18,710 bases of DNA from JANQLU01 sp964434955 (GCA_964434955.1 CAYSXI010000098.1:1-18710); one strand, 5' to 3'; shown: positions 1 to 8,454, numbered from the stretch's first letter. Numbers and translations: made by a program. Notes: generated from the letters alone by a model not told the origin.

Positions 1-1291
1 AGACGCGGACATCACGCTTCAAGTGAGCCATGTCATTCGGCCCGATATCGAGAAGCGTGGAGTCAGCAAGGTTTGTTACGACGTGGAATGCCCATTGATC
101 CGCGTCCTGGTCGACATGGAGTCCGAAGGAATTCGGATGAATGCGCAGGCACTGATTGACTACTCCAAAGTTCTTGCGGTCGAAATTGATTCGCTTCAGT
201 CAAAAATATTTGAGGCGGCGGGGCATGAATTCAATATTGATTCACCAAAGCAACTTGGGATCGTTCTTTACGATGAACTCCAACTGGTCGAGAAGCCCAA
301 AAAAACCGCGACCGGACAGTATTCGACTCGGGAAGCCGAGTTAATTCGACTTGCGCCAAAACATGAGATCGTTCAAAACGTCCTGGATTATCGAAATGCG
401 GTCAAGCTCAAGTCAACTTACGTTGATCAACTACCCAACAGCATCAATCCGAATACAGGTCGCGTCCATACCCATTACTTGCAAGCGTGGACAGCGACCG
501 GGCGAATGCAATCCAACGCGCCCAACTTGCAGACGATTCCGGTTCGCAAAGAGCGAGGCCGAGAAATTCGAGCGGCCTTCGTTCCACGAAATGATGATTA
601 CCTGATTCTGTCGGCTGATTATTCGCAAATTGAACTTCGAATCATGGCGGAGTTGAGTCAGGATCCGGCAATGCGAGAGGCTTTTGAACAGGAAATCGAC
701 ATTCACGCCGTGACGGCATCCAAGGTTTATAAAGTTGAACTCGACGACGTCACGCGAGAGATGCGAGACAAAGCGAAAACCGTCAACTTTGGGATCATTT
801 ACGGCATCAGTGCGTTTGGGTTGCAACAACGACTGAACATTCCGCGAAAAGAAGCCAACGACCTGATTGAAAACTACTTCGAGAAGTATCCGGGCGTCCG
901 TGAGTACATCGATCGTACGATCGAATTTGCCAAAGAGAATGGCTACGTGCAAACGCAGACAGGTCGCAGGCGATACATTCGCGACATCAACTCAAGAAGT
1001 TTCACGGTTCGGAGTGCGGCTGAACGGTTGGCAATGAACAGCCCGATTCAGGGAACCGCGGCCGACCTTCTCAAACTTGCGATGATCAAAGTCCATCGCG
1101 CTCTGGCGGAAGGCGATTACCAAACACGAATGCTGTTGACCGTTCATGACGAAATCGTTTTTGACATGCATAAGGATGAACAGGACTCCGTGAAGCCGGT
1201 CATCGAATCGGCAATGAAGACGGCCTTGCCGCTTGAAATTCCCATTGTCGTCGAGATGGGGCAGGGCAATAACTGGCTCGAGGCCCACTAG
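1..1291 (+). CDS. polA: DNA polymerase I, C-terminal part (5' end cut by the window)
   Basis: Family A DNA polymerase, which fills gaps during repair and replaces Okazaki primers in the cytoplasm. The reading frame is open from base 2, so the GTG at 23 is internal and the gene begins upstream of the window. Counting from that GTG, motif A is DYSQIELR at 199-206 with the metal-binding Asp199. The O-helix (motif B) is R248-x3-K252-x3-F256-x3-Y260, matching the dNTP-binding Arg, Lys, Phe and Tyr of E. coli Pol I. Motif C is HDE at 375-377. All key polymerase residues are present, so the domain looks active. The first ~100 visible residues lead into the thumb. The 5'-3' exonuclease region and most of any 3'-5' exonuclease region lie outside the window, so proofreading cannot be judged. 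It ends in TAG and converges on the sigma-54 regulator gene. Confidence 0.97.
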   Translation, partial: DADITLQVSHVIRPDIEKRGVSKVCYDVECPLIRVLVDMESEGIRMNAQALIDYSKVLAVEIDSLQSKIFEAAGHEFNIDSPKQLGIVLYDELQLVEKPKKTATGQYSTREAELIRLAPKHEIVQNVLDYRNAVKLKSTYVDQLPNSINPNTGRVHTHYLQAWTATGRMQSNAPNLQTIPVRKERGREIRAAFVPRNDDYLILSADYSQIELRIMAELSQDPAMREAFEQEIDIHAVTASKVYKVELDDVTREMRDKAKTVNFGIIYGISAFGLQQRLNIPRKEANDLIENYFEKYPGVREYIDRTIEFAKENGYVQTQTGRRRYIRDINSRSFTVRSAAERLAMNSPIQGTAADLLKLAMIKVHRALAEGDYQTRMLLTVHDEIVFDMHKDEQDSVKPVIESAMKTALPLEIPIVVEMGQGNNWLEAH

Positions 1292-1325
1292 CGCCATTTC
1301 TCATTGGCAAATTTCAGTGCCAACC

Positions 1326-1365
1326 AATAAAAAAAGGCCAAGGTGCCTGCCCACACCTTGGCCTT
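1326..1365 (-). terminator. Rho-independent terminator of the sigma-54 regulator gene
   Basis: A perfect 12-bp inverted repeat has arms at 1334-1345 (AAGGCCAAGGTG) and 1354-1365 and an 8-nt loop. The A run at 1329-1335 becomes a T tract directly after the stem when read on the minus strand. The hairpin therefore terminates transcripts of the gene ending at 1419. On the plus side no T run follows, so it would be a weaker stop for polA, although it sits in the convergent gap and could block readthrough both ways. Confidence 0.85.
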
Positions 1366-1418
1366 GTCCCTACGACATTTCCCATGGCATCTGCCCATGC
1401 CAAAGTCCATGTCGAGGG

Positions 1419-2546
1419 TTATTGAACGTGTCCCTGTTCGCGATACAGCTTCATTTTGTTGGACAACGTTCTTGCGGTCACACCAAGGTGACGCGCGGTC
1501 TGCGTTTTGTTGTTGGAAAAACGTTTCAGGTTGGCCAGAATCAGGTTCCGCTCAACGTCCTCCAGCGTCAGATCCATGAGCCATGCCGGAATCTTGTCGA
1601 CGGGTTGTTCAAACTCAGGCAACTCGTCGGGAGTGATCAAACTCGAGTTCGCCAACACGCAGGCTCGGTGGATGACGTTCCGAAGCTGTCGCACGTTCCC
1701 TGGCCAGGAATATTCCCCCAGTTTGCGAAGCGCCGATTTGGAAATTCCTGTAATTGGCTGAGCGGCTTCTCTCGAAAATGCCTTGATGAACCGAAATGCC
1801 AGTGTGGAGATATCTTCTGCCCGTTGCCGAAGTGGCGGAATTTCGAGCTTGAGGACATTCAGGCGATGATAAAGGTCGTTACGAAACGTGCCTTCTTCAA
1901 CCGCTTGCTGCAAATCCCGATTGGATGTCGCGACAACGCGAACATTGATTTTCTGATCCTGGTTACTTCCGACGCGTTGAAATTCGTTTTCTTCGAGCAC
2001 GCGAAGCAGTTTGGCCTGCAACTGAATCGGGATCTCACTCACTTCGTCCAGAAGAAGTGTGCCTCCGTCCGCCCATTCAAAGCGTCCGATTCGCCGTTCG
2101 ACCGCTCCGGTAAATGCTCCGCGTTCATGCCCAAAGAACTCACTTTCGATTAAGCTATCCGAAAGTGCTGCACAGTTAACTCGGACAAATTTTTTGCTTG
2201 CACGATGGCTATGCTGATGGACAAGTTTCGCAAATAACTCTTTGCCCGTTCCACTTTCACCGGTCAGCAAGACGGTCGCGGAACTCTTCGCAAACAACCG
2301 GGTTTTCTCAACCAGTTGGTGCATGAGTTGCGATTGATAGATCAACTCAACAGAGACATTCTGAGTTACCTGAATCGCCTCGTGTTGAGGAACTTGAGAC
2401 ATCGGATGCGAGGGATCCTGGCGATGCGCCGTTTCCTGCTCGCGCGATTTTGGTGTTGCCGGAATTGGAAAATGCGGACCGTTTGGATTGCCCAGTCCAA
2501 AACCAGTCTGTGCTGGAAACGTACGTTCCATGCTTTCACCTGCCAT
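1419..2546 (-). CDS. Sigma-54 enhancer-binding protein (AAA+ plus Fis-type HTH, no receiver)
   Basis: ATP-driven activator that remodels sigma-54 RNA polymerase to open promoters. Of 375 residues, 1-60 are Pro/Gln/His-rich with no recognised domain. The AAA+ domain spans about 65-300: Walker A GESGTGKE at 96-103, the sigma-54-contacting GAFTGA loop at 143-148, Walker B TLLLDE ending at 167-168, and an arginine-finger region near 220-242. A Fis-like helix-turn-helix follows at about 331-370. The GAFTGA loop is intact, so it should work with sigma-54. There is no receiver, GAF or PAS domain, so activity may be set by a partner protein or by expression level, as in PspF-type activators; this is inference. 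The ATG at 2546 follows AAAGGGG at good spacing; an ATG at codon 6 is an alternative. A candidate sigma-54 promoter lies about 50 bp upstream. Targets are not evident. Confidence 0.93.
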   Translation of the reverse strand: MAGESMERTFPAQTGFGLGNPNGPHFPIPATPKSREQETAHRQDPSHPMSQVPQHEAIQVTQNVSVELIYQSQLMHQLVEKTRLFAKSSATVLLTGESGTGKELFAKLVHQHSHRASKKFVRVNCAALSDSLIESEFFGHERGAFTGAVERRIGRFEWADGGTLLLDEVSEIPIQLQAKLLRVLEENEFQRVGSNQDQKINVRVVATSNRDLQQAVEEGTFRNDLYHRLNVLKLEIPPLRQRAEDISTLAFRFIKAFSREAAQPITGISKSALRKLGEYSWPGNVRQLRNVIHRACVLANSSLITPDELPEFEQPVDKIPAWLMDLTLEDVERNLILANLKRFSNNKTQTARHLGVTARTLSNKMKLYREQGHVQ

Positions 2547-2589
2547 TGCTGCCCCTTTAGCGAGTGAAGATGTGATCTAAATTGTCAGT

Positions 2590-2611
2590 TCCGGCAAGTG
2601 AATTGCCGGGA
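2590..2611 (-). promoter_or_regulatory. Candidate sigma-54 (-24/-12) promoter within a palindrome
   Basis: Read on the minus strand, CGGCAATTCACTTGCC carries GG and GC separated by exactly 10 bases, with GGCA at -24 and a full TTGC at -12. The consensus is TGGCAC-N5-TTGC. The predicted start is near 2583, about 37 nt before the regulator's ATG at 2546. The same bases form a dyad, CCGGCAA-5-TTGCCGG (2591-2597 and 2603-2609), so the site could instead be a plain operator or hairpin. The first T and the final C of the -24 box do not match. Confidence 0.4.
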
Positions 2612-2619
2612 ATCAAGTC

Positions 2620-2642
2620 GCAACAGCGCAAGCACATGTTGC
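2620..2642. repeat. Inverted repeat upstream of the regulator gene
   Basis: Arms GCAACA (2620-2625) and TGTTGC (2637-2642) flank 11 bases. The dyad lies about 35-60 bp upstream of the predicted start of the regulator gene. A dyad here could be a binding site for the regulator itself or for another dimeric protein. Six-base arms alone are weak evidence. Confidence 0.25.
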
Positions 2643-2987
2643 AACGTCATTGGAAAAATGATTGCTCAGAGCAGAGCCAGAATACGCGTAACCGTCCGCG
2701 CCAGACATCTCGTCGATAGCATTTCGCATATGACATGATATCATTCTTCTCCTGCCCAGAGAATGAATCACTTCGGCGAACCATTTTGCCCGTGGTTGGC
2801 CTGGATCAAATCTTCCTTGCGAATGAAAAAAGTTTCTGATCTGTAAAAATTGATCGGTCCAACGCAAATTTTTCTTGATCACTAATTGCAGCGCTACGCA
2901 ATAAATTTTTGAATCACCACCAAATCGTCCCACCCGATCGGACAGGTCCGGGCAGTTTGGATAAGCAGGGACCGACGGGGAAAGGTC

Positions 2988-3775
2988 TCACCGTGAAGGC
3001 GATTCCATTGCAATGCGAAGTGACGACTTGGCCATTTCCAACAGTCGAGAAACGCGCGATTCCGAAACGCCGATCCGAATCCCGATCTCTTTCAGTCGCA
3101 ACCCTTCAAAGAAATACAACGTGAGAATCTGACGGGACCGACTTGGAATTTGATCAAGGCAATCACGCATTTTGCGGATCAGATCATTCCGCTCTGAGCT
3201 GATCTCGGGTGTGTCAGCGGGACAAACAATCTCCTGTTGGCGCTCGGCTGAATCCGAAAGTCGGGACGGCCAGCAGAATTTCATTGCCTCCAGGCAAGTC
3301 TTGACGTGATTGACCGAAAACCCCGAGAGCTTGCTAATTTTTTCGATGTTGATGGGACCGCGTTCGATATCCAGAATTGAGCGAATCTGATTGATATCGC
3401 GAAAAATATTCTGCGACACAACGGAATTGCGGCGAAGTTCATCGATCACTGCCCCACGAATTCGCNNNNNNNNNNNNNNNNNTAGGCAAACGTCTTGAAT
3501 TGAACATCCTGAGTGGGATCAAACTGTTTTGCCGCTTCCACCAACCCAAGCATTGCGGCAGACATCAGGTTGTCTCGATCAATTCCGACCGGAAGGTTTG
3601 TCATCTGAGACTGGGCAATTTTTTCCGCAAACTTGATATGCTCGACAATCAATAACTCTGTCGAGTGTTCGCTTGGTTTGCGCGCAAGAGCCTGCCTTTT
3701 CTTTCGAATCGAAAAGGGAACAAATGCACCAAAAGTCGAGGCGGGAACGGATTGCTGGACTTCAAACTCTGACAA
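2988..3775 (-). CDS. RNA polymerase sigma factor, FliA/WhiG type, interrupted by an N gap
   Basis: Alternative sigma-70 family factor that directs RNA polymerase to a regulon. The upstream part holds region 2 (GIDRDNLMSAAMLGLVEAAKQFDP, then FKTFA at the gap edge). The downstream part starts with RIRGAVIDELRR and continues through region 3 to region 4, with the helix-turn-helix LKEIGIRIGVSESRVSRLLE. E. coli FliA reads FTTYAVQRIRGAMLDELR here, so only about two residues should lie between FKTFA and RIRGAV. Replacing the 17 Ns by 3 bases gives an unbroken frame of 774 nt (257 residues). The apparent break is therefore an assembly artefact, not a pseudogene. The start is unsure: a TTG at 3775 directly follows an in-frame TAA and has only a weak GCGAAAG upstream. 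No flagellar genes are nearby, so the role may not be motility. An anti-sigma factor is not visible. Confidence 0.88.
3466..3482. other. Assembly gap (17 Ns) inside the sigma-factor gene
   Basis: Seventeen undetermined bases. The run length puts the two halves of the sigma-factor gene out of frame. Homology across region 2 predicts a true gap of 3 bases (any multiple of 3 keeps the frame), so the N run is a placeholder and not a measured length. Confidence 0.95.
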
Positions 3776-4039
3776 TTAACTTTCGCCGGGGCTACGGTAA
3801 AGTTGGTGGCGCCATTGCAATACTGCAAGTTGCCAACCGGCTCGACCCAATTAGCCGAAACCGATTTCAATTGAGCCCATGCAATCTCTGTTCCAATCTC
3901 ACACAAAATGAAAAACAGGAAAAAGCCAAGCGGAATCCTCTGACTCAAGTTTTGATGCTGTCAACTTGAAATGTCGATTAGGAAAAAATAGAAGGGCAAC
4001 CGGGAAGCAATTGAATGCAACGATCGTCTGGGGCCCAAA

Positions 4040-5518
4040 TCACTTCCAAAACTTCACCGGTGATAATTTGATTGGGGCAATCTCAACCTCTTGGTGACGA
4101 TAGAACGCTTTCATCCGATCCAGTATTTCCTTGGATCCGATCATCAATGGTTCGCCGTGTCCCGCGTTTTGAATCAAGAGGTGTTTTCCATTGGGCATTT
4201 TTTTCAATAGTTCCACGGCATTGGATGGAGGCGTTCGTCCGTCGGCCGTGCCACTGATCGCCAAGACGTGAATATCCGTCTCCAGCTCAGATCGAAATTC
4301 TTCTCCAAGATCCCAATCCCGCTTGTGATCAATGATGACGTTGATCGGAAAATTGATGGCGTCTCCCAACAACGTTTTTTCGCATTGCTCCTTGATCAAC
4401 GCCAAGCGCTTTCGACTCGCACCCGACGCGACGTCCATCGCGGTCGGCATAGCCCGAATGCTCCCACTTCGTAGTCGGGAATGATAAAGAGCCATCAGCC
4501 CGAATTTGTCTTCATCCATCGCCTGGATGGCACGCGGGATCGACGAAATCGTGGCCGGGCCTCGAAGCATGGACGCCAGCAACCTGCGAACATCAAATGC
4601 AGTAATCACTCGCGTCTTTCCGCTTCCCGTTGTCAGTTGCTTTGGCTCTTTTTCCAAACGCGCCAGCACGCGTTCCGCCTGGCCGATGAGATCTGGAAAC
4701 TGTTCCTTGGTTTCTTCGTCCGCGTTGATCCAGAGTTGAATTTGCATCAGCAAAGCTTGTTGGTCGGCCGGCATTTTTAACGTATGGTCCGGCCCCTCCA
4801 ACCCGGTTAGCACGACGCGATCAACCAAACCGGGATGCCTTCGCATAAAACAAAAGGACAAATGCGTCCCGTAGCTGCTGCCAAGCAGGTTGATTTTTCT
4901 AGCCCCCAGAACCTGACACAAGATTGCGAGATCGTCGGCACTGGAAATCGTGTTGTAAACGCTCAAGTCGATTCCAGCTGCTTCCCATTTGGTCAAGCTT
5001 TTGTCGAATGCCGCAATCACTGCCTTGCGGGTCGATTCCTCCGTCGCCGGCTTGTCCACGGCAATGGCCCAGGACTCGCCCACCGGCAACGGGTTGCTGA
5101 TTCCCGTCCCGCGTTGATCAAGCAAAATCACGTCTGATATTTCTCGAAGCGCGTTAAACGCGATCCAGCGGTTTCCCTTTCCCGTCTGAATTCCAGAGCC
5201 CCCCGGTCCGCCGGCCAGGAAAACAATTGGGGAACGTTTTGTTTCATTGATGGCAGGTAGACGAACGTACTTCAATCGAATTTTCTTCCCACCGGGCTTC
5301 GCATGATTCTCGGGAACATCGAATGAACCAAGTTCTGCCTTGATTTGCCCTCGGGCGCTTTTGTAAAGGTGTTCCTCGACTCGATGCCTGAATTTCTCTC
5401 GCGAGCTTTCCGACGAATCCTGGGCCACGCAATCCGTCATCGAAAAAAAAGGAATGCTCATTCCTATCGCAATCGTCATCAGGAAGGTGTATGAAGCAGC
5501 GAACAATTGTGGAAACAT
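4040..5518 (-). CDS. Secreted alpha/beta hydrolase, prolyl/tripeptidyl aminopeptidase-like
   Basis: Predicted serine hydrolase of the S33 peptidase type, which releases amino acids or short peptides from peptide N-termini; it probably acts outside the cytoplasm. With the ATG at 5518 it has 492 residues. A signal peptide occupies about 1-33, with a hydrophobic run and likely cleavage after CVAQ. The oxyanion motif LAGGPGGSG lies near residue 103, followed by LLDQRGTG. The nucleophile elbow GSSYG places Ser at about 215. The C-terminal TAP-like part carries the acid in SGTADGRTP and the catalytic His in NAGHGEP. The triad is complete. The frame extends upstream to a GTG at 5587, but only the 5518 start puts the signal peptide at the N-terminus, and AAGGT sits about 9 bases before it. 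It lies 89 bp downstream of the LamG/malectin-like gene on the same strand. Substrate specificity cannot be read from the sequence; an esterase role is possible. Confidence 0.88.
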   Translation of the reverse strand: MFPQLFAASYTFLMTIAIGMSIPFFSMTDCVAQDSSESSREKFRHRVEEHLYKSARGQIKAELGSFDVPENHAKPGGKKIRLKYVRLPAINETKRSPIVFLAGGPGGSGIQTGKGNRWIAFNALREISDVILLDQRGTGISNPLPVGESWAIAVDKPATEESTRKAVIAAFDKSLTKWEAAGIDLSVYNTISSADDLAILCQVLGARKINLLGSSYGTHLSFCFMRRHPGLVDRVVLTGLEGPDHTLKMPADQQALLMQIQLWINADEETKEQFPDLIGQAERVLARLEKEPKQLTTGSGKTRVITAFDVRRLLASMLRGPATISSIPRAIQAMDEDKFGLMALYHSRLRSGSIRAMPTAMDVASGASRKRLALIKEQCEKTLLGDAINFPINVIIDHKRDWDLGEEFRSELETDIHVLAISGTADGRTPPSNAVELLKKMPNGKHLLIQNAGHGEPLMIGSKEILDRMKAFYRHQEVEIAPIKLSPVKFWK

Positions 5519-5607
5519 GAGTCTGACCTTCGGAATTTCAAACGAACAAAAAGCTATACCCGAATCAGGATGCCAGGTTTCGCACAACTCTGTGCCAAGG
5601 ATCGCGA

Positions 5608-8355
5608 CTAACGCTTTTTCCTGGTAGCCGAGGGGCTTGCGGCGAAACCGCTAATGATGGTTGAGCCTTTCCCCTTGTGGAATTCTACGTCCAGTTGCCC
5701 GTCTTCCACCAACACATTTTTTATGTCAACGATGATATAGTCTTCCCCGTAGACATTCGCGACACCAAAAATCTGTTTATCCTCCGTATTGAAGGGCACG
5801 CGAGCGTTGGTCAACTTCTTGGAGATTTGATCTTTGATATCAAAATCAGGCACGCGCATTCCTTCAATCGAAAAGGAGAATTGGCGACTTCCCCTGCGAC
5901 CGATAGGATCCGCAAAAACAAATCGCAAATCATAGCGACGATTTTTCACGGTGGCCCGAATGGCCTCGATGTCTTCGTGGCAGGTTCTCCAATACTCGCC
6001 CTTGAAGTTTCTTTTGCGTCCCCCGACGTAACCATGCGTGTTGGCTCCCTTTTTGAATGGAACGGGTTTGTCCCAATTCATGATTCCATCATTCATGGTT
6101 TCACCGCCAAAGTTCAACGCGAAGACGTCGGGCGCGAGCTTTGTGTCAAGCTTCTCACCCGATGCCCGCCGAATATTTCGGACCAACTCGTCCCGAGCCG
6201 GATTACCCGTCAGAAGGATGCGGAAATCGGTTAGCCCTTTCTGGCGTATTTTGAGTACGAACTCCGCGTCCTCCTTGGGTGCAACAACCGGTGCATCGAA
6301 GAAAAACACGGAGGCAACCGATTTTTCGCCGGAAGGAATCAGCCAAGGTCGCGGCTTGTCATCGATCGCAAATTGAACATCAGCGACGGGAGAAAATGCT
6401 TCGGAAAAATTGAGCTTTTTTGCGGTGGCATCGCTGAGCGGTTTTCCCTTTGGAACGACAAAGGCTTCCAATTGGTAGATGGCGCAGGACTGGCTTTTTT
6501 TTCCCGACTCAACCGGAAGCGCCAATTGAAGCGCCGACAACTTGTCCCAAGTAAAAGGACACCGAATCTGAATGATCTCCTGCGAGTTTCGATTCGCATT
6601 GTTCGTTTGAATGATCCTGGTCAGCGATTGCTTTGCCGAGCTGGTAACGCTCTTTTTACCGCTTCGATCCAGAACATCCACCTGAACTTTTCGGATATTG
6701 ACCCAACCAAATTGTTCGGGCGTCGGTGGCGGCCCATATTTCTTTCCCGCATTCCATTTGTGATGCAAGTAGTTTTCGACATGCTGCCGTTGCGTGACCG
6801 AAAGCTTGCGGTTGTAGACCAGTATTTCCGCAATCTCACCTTGGAGGAACTGCCGCCGCCAATAGGACTTCCAGTTGGCGGCGGCGGTATCAAAGTTGGC
6901 CGGGCAGCCAATCCGATGAAACGTGCCCGGATCAAAATCAACTTGTGCACCGGAAACGATCTGCTCGCCATCGATCCAGATATTTTGTGAGCTCGGCAGG
7001 CATTCGACCACGAAACAATGTGTTTTGGGATCGGGAAATTTCCGAATCAAGATTCGACTGGTTTTCGCAAACATCGAAACTCGACCGGTGTTGGCATGTC
7101 GAAAGGCTCCGTCGAGCGGCCCCGTCACATAAAAGTTGTATCGCTGATCCTTCGGCCGCGCAACACAGAAAACCGTGGCTGCTTTGGGAAAGTGTTTTGA
7201 GAGGTCGCCCAATACCAGGAACCCGCCTTTTTCGTCTTGCCCATCAAAATGGACCGTCGGAAGTCCATTAATGGAATTCTGCTTCTTGACCGGCAAACTT
7301 TTGCTTGGCAAAGGACGTTCACGATCCTCAGGCGCTCGTGCAAAAACATTTTCCTGAATCGTATATCGATTTGGCCAAGTCTTGACGGGGCCCAAGGGAA
7401 GTCTCGCATCGTTGGCATCGAGCCAAACAATCAGGCCATTCATTGGTATGACCTGCTCCCATTTTCGGGAAACGGGCTGGCTGGCTGGCTTGGCCGGCCG
7501 AACATCTTTGGGTTTATCTTTGGTTGATTTCTTCTTCCCGTCACCCGAATTGGACGTCGTTTTCGGATCTCCACGTTTCGATCCAGAAGGACGATCCGTC
7601 GCTTTCTTTTCTTCTTTGGTCTTGGTCGATTTTGAAACGCCCTTTTTCTTTGGGGCAGTATTGCTGTCTTTCGTGCTCTTAGTTGGCACGACTGATTTCT
7701 TGGCCGCGCTAGACTTCTTTTTAGTTCTAGTGTCCTGCCGATTCTTCTCTGGCGTTTGCCCCTCCGAATTGCCATCGGTCTTTGATCCGTTATCGTCTGC
7801 CTCGGCAATCGGATCCTTTCCAGATTGGTTCAGCATGATAATGGTTCCAATCGCCCCGCCCGTAATCGCAACGACCAGAAGGCCAATTCCGATCAAGTAC
7901 GCAATTGGGATTCCCGACTTTTGCGGCCGATTATTTGGTTTCGGTTGGGCGGTTGATTCGGGTGACTTGCTCCGTGATTTCGCTGCTGGCTCAGCGGGGG
8001 CGATCGACGACGCACCACGAGAAGAATTCGGATCGGGCGCAACAGATTTTTCGTGTGGCGATGGCAGCGGCGATTGACGCCCACTCATTTTGAGGTTGGC
8101 ATCGTACAACTGTTTTGTTTCGCGATCCAAGAGACAAAGCCTTGCGGATGCGATTTCGTTCAGAAGTTTCTGCGAAGCTTCGGGATTCTGCCCGGCAACG
8201 TCCTGTAAAAACTGAACGCGCTGATTGACCGCCTGATCAATTTTGGCCAAATCAGATTCATAATTTTTCAATCCGAGCAAACGGTAATGATTTGGCGGTT
8301 GCTCCGTGGCTGGAATTTGAAACCAGGATTGATAGGGATCAAAAGAACCGGTCAT
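5608..8355 (-). CDS. Membrane protein: J-like N-terminus, TM segment, LamG-like and malectin-like domains
   Basis: A 915-residue protein of planctomycete architecture. Residues about 5-90 form the domain with DPYQSWFQIP and PPNHYRLLGL, seen at the N-terminus of many planctomycete proteins and resembling a degenerate J domain without the HPD motif. One transmembrane segment lies at about 149-175. A Lys/Ser/Thr-rich linker runs to about 295. A concanavalin/LamG-like domain follows (GLIVWLDAND to AEILVYNRKLSVTQRQ), then a middle region of unknown fold. A C-terminal malectin-like domain (from about 745) starts at FALNFGG and includes LRFVFADP and FSFSIEGMRV. There is no signal peptide, so the N-terminal domain should be cytoplasmic and the two carbohydrate-binding-like domains on the other side. 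No catalytic motif is seen. The role may be binding of glycans or wall material; this is inference. The ATG at 8355 has no clear ribosome-binding site. It sits between the sulfatase and hydrolase genes on the same strand. Confidence 0.85.
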   Translation of the reverse strand: MTGSFDPYQSWFQIPATEQPPNHYRLLGLKNYESDLAKIDQAVNQRVQFLQDVAGQNPEASQKLLNEIASARLCLLDRETKQLYDANLKMSGRQSPLPSPHEKSVAPDPNSSRGASSIAPAEPAAKSRSKSPESTAQPKPNNRPQKSGIPIAYLIGIGLLVVAITGGAIGTIIMLNQSGKDPIAEADDNGSKTDGNSEGQTPEKNRQDTRTKKKSSAAKKSVVPTKSTKDSNTAPKKKGVSKSTKTKEEKKATDRPSGSKRGDPKTTSNSGDGKKKSTKDKPKDVRPAKPASQPVSRKWEQVIPMNGLIVWLDANDARLPLGPVKTWPNRYTIQENVFARAPEDRERPLPSKSLPVKKQNSINGLPTVHFDGQDEKGGFLVLGDLSKHFPKAATVFCVARPKDQRYNFYVTGPLDGAFRHANTGRVSMFAKTSRILIRKFPDPKTHCFVVECLPSSQNIWIDGEQIVSGAQVDFDPGTFHRIGCPANFDTAAANWKSYWRRQFLQGEIAEILVYNRKLSVTQRQHVENYLHHKWNAGKKYGPPPTPEQFGWVNIRKVQVDVLDRSGKKSVTSSAKQSLTRIIQTNNANRNSQEIIQIRCPFTWDKLSALQLALPVESGKKSQSCAIYQLEAFVVPKGKPLSDATAKKLNFSEAFSPVADVQFAIDDKPRPWLIPSGEKSVASVFFFDAPVVAPKEDAEFVLKIRQKGLTDFRILLTGNPARDELVRNIRRASGEKLDTKLAPDVFALNFGGETMNDGIMNWDKPVPFKKGANTHGYVGGRKRNFKGEYWRTCHEDIEAIRATVKNRRYDLRFVFADPIGRRGSRQFSFSIEGMRVPDFDIKDQISKKLTNARVPFNTEDKQIFGVANVYGEDYIIVDIKNVLVEDGQLDVEFHKGKGSTIISGFAASPSATRKKR

Positions 8356-8454
8356 GGCGGGAGGTCTTTTTGGCGTCGAAGAATTTCAGAATTATATCAA
8401 ATAAGCAAAGGATCGTTTGAATCCCGACAACGTAATGGTACATTCCTTCGCCGT

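Larger units (their letters stand above)
2547..2987. other. Non-coding region between the regulator and the sigma-factor gene
   Basis: This 441-bp stretch has no convincing gene. An open frame on the minus strand (2613-2933) has no recognisable motifs and no good start. The part nearest 2546 holds the candidate sigma-54 promoter and the dyad at 2620-2642. The section at about 2820-2915 is AT-rich. Just after the sigma-factor stop, CGGAC-AG-GTCCG at 2939-2950 could form a short hairpin, but no T run follows closely, so I do not call it a terminator. Confidence 0.6.

Noticed and set aside
1233..2153. 306-codon plus-strand open frame overlapping polA and the sigma-54 regulator
   Set aside because: It is antisense to the conserved AAA+ core of the regulator and crosses the terminator stem; no domain is seen.
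2598..2608. 11-base word GTGAATTGCCG shared with 11869-11879
   Set aside because: Repeats of 11 bases are expected by chance many times in 18.7 kb, and the flanks differ.
2613..2933. Minus-strand open frame of 106 codons between regulator and sigma genes
   Set aside because: No motif, no ribosome-binding site, and it overlaps the likely regulatory region; best seen as a chance frame.
3649..3948. Minus-strand frame of 99 residues with a signal-peptide-like N-terminus
   Set aside because: It starts with TTG, lacks a ribosome-binding site, has no conserved motif after the hydrophobic start, and its last 40 codons overlap the sigma-factor gene in another frame.
5582..5597. Possible sigma-54 promoter (TGGCAC...GTGC) upstream of the hydrolase gene
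   Set aside because: GG and GC are separated by 11 bases and not 10, and the -12 box is not TTGC. The bases also form a short hairpin, GCACA-ACTC-TGTGC, just after the LamG/malectin-like gene.
5677..6234. Long plus-strand open frames opposite the LamG/malectin-like, sulfatase and kinase genes
   Set aside because: They lie fully inside strong minus-strand genes with recognised domains and have no motifs of their own.
7474..7500. Short GGCT/CTGG tandem repeat in the linker of the LamG/malectin-like gene
   Set aside because: Only about three units, in a Pro/Ala/Ser-coding linker; too short to argue for phase variation.
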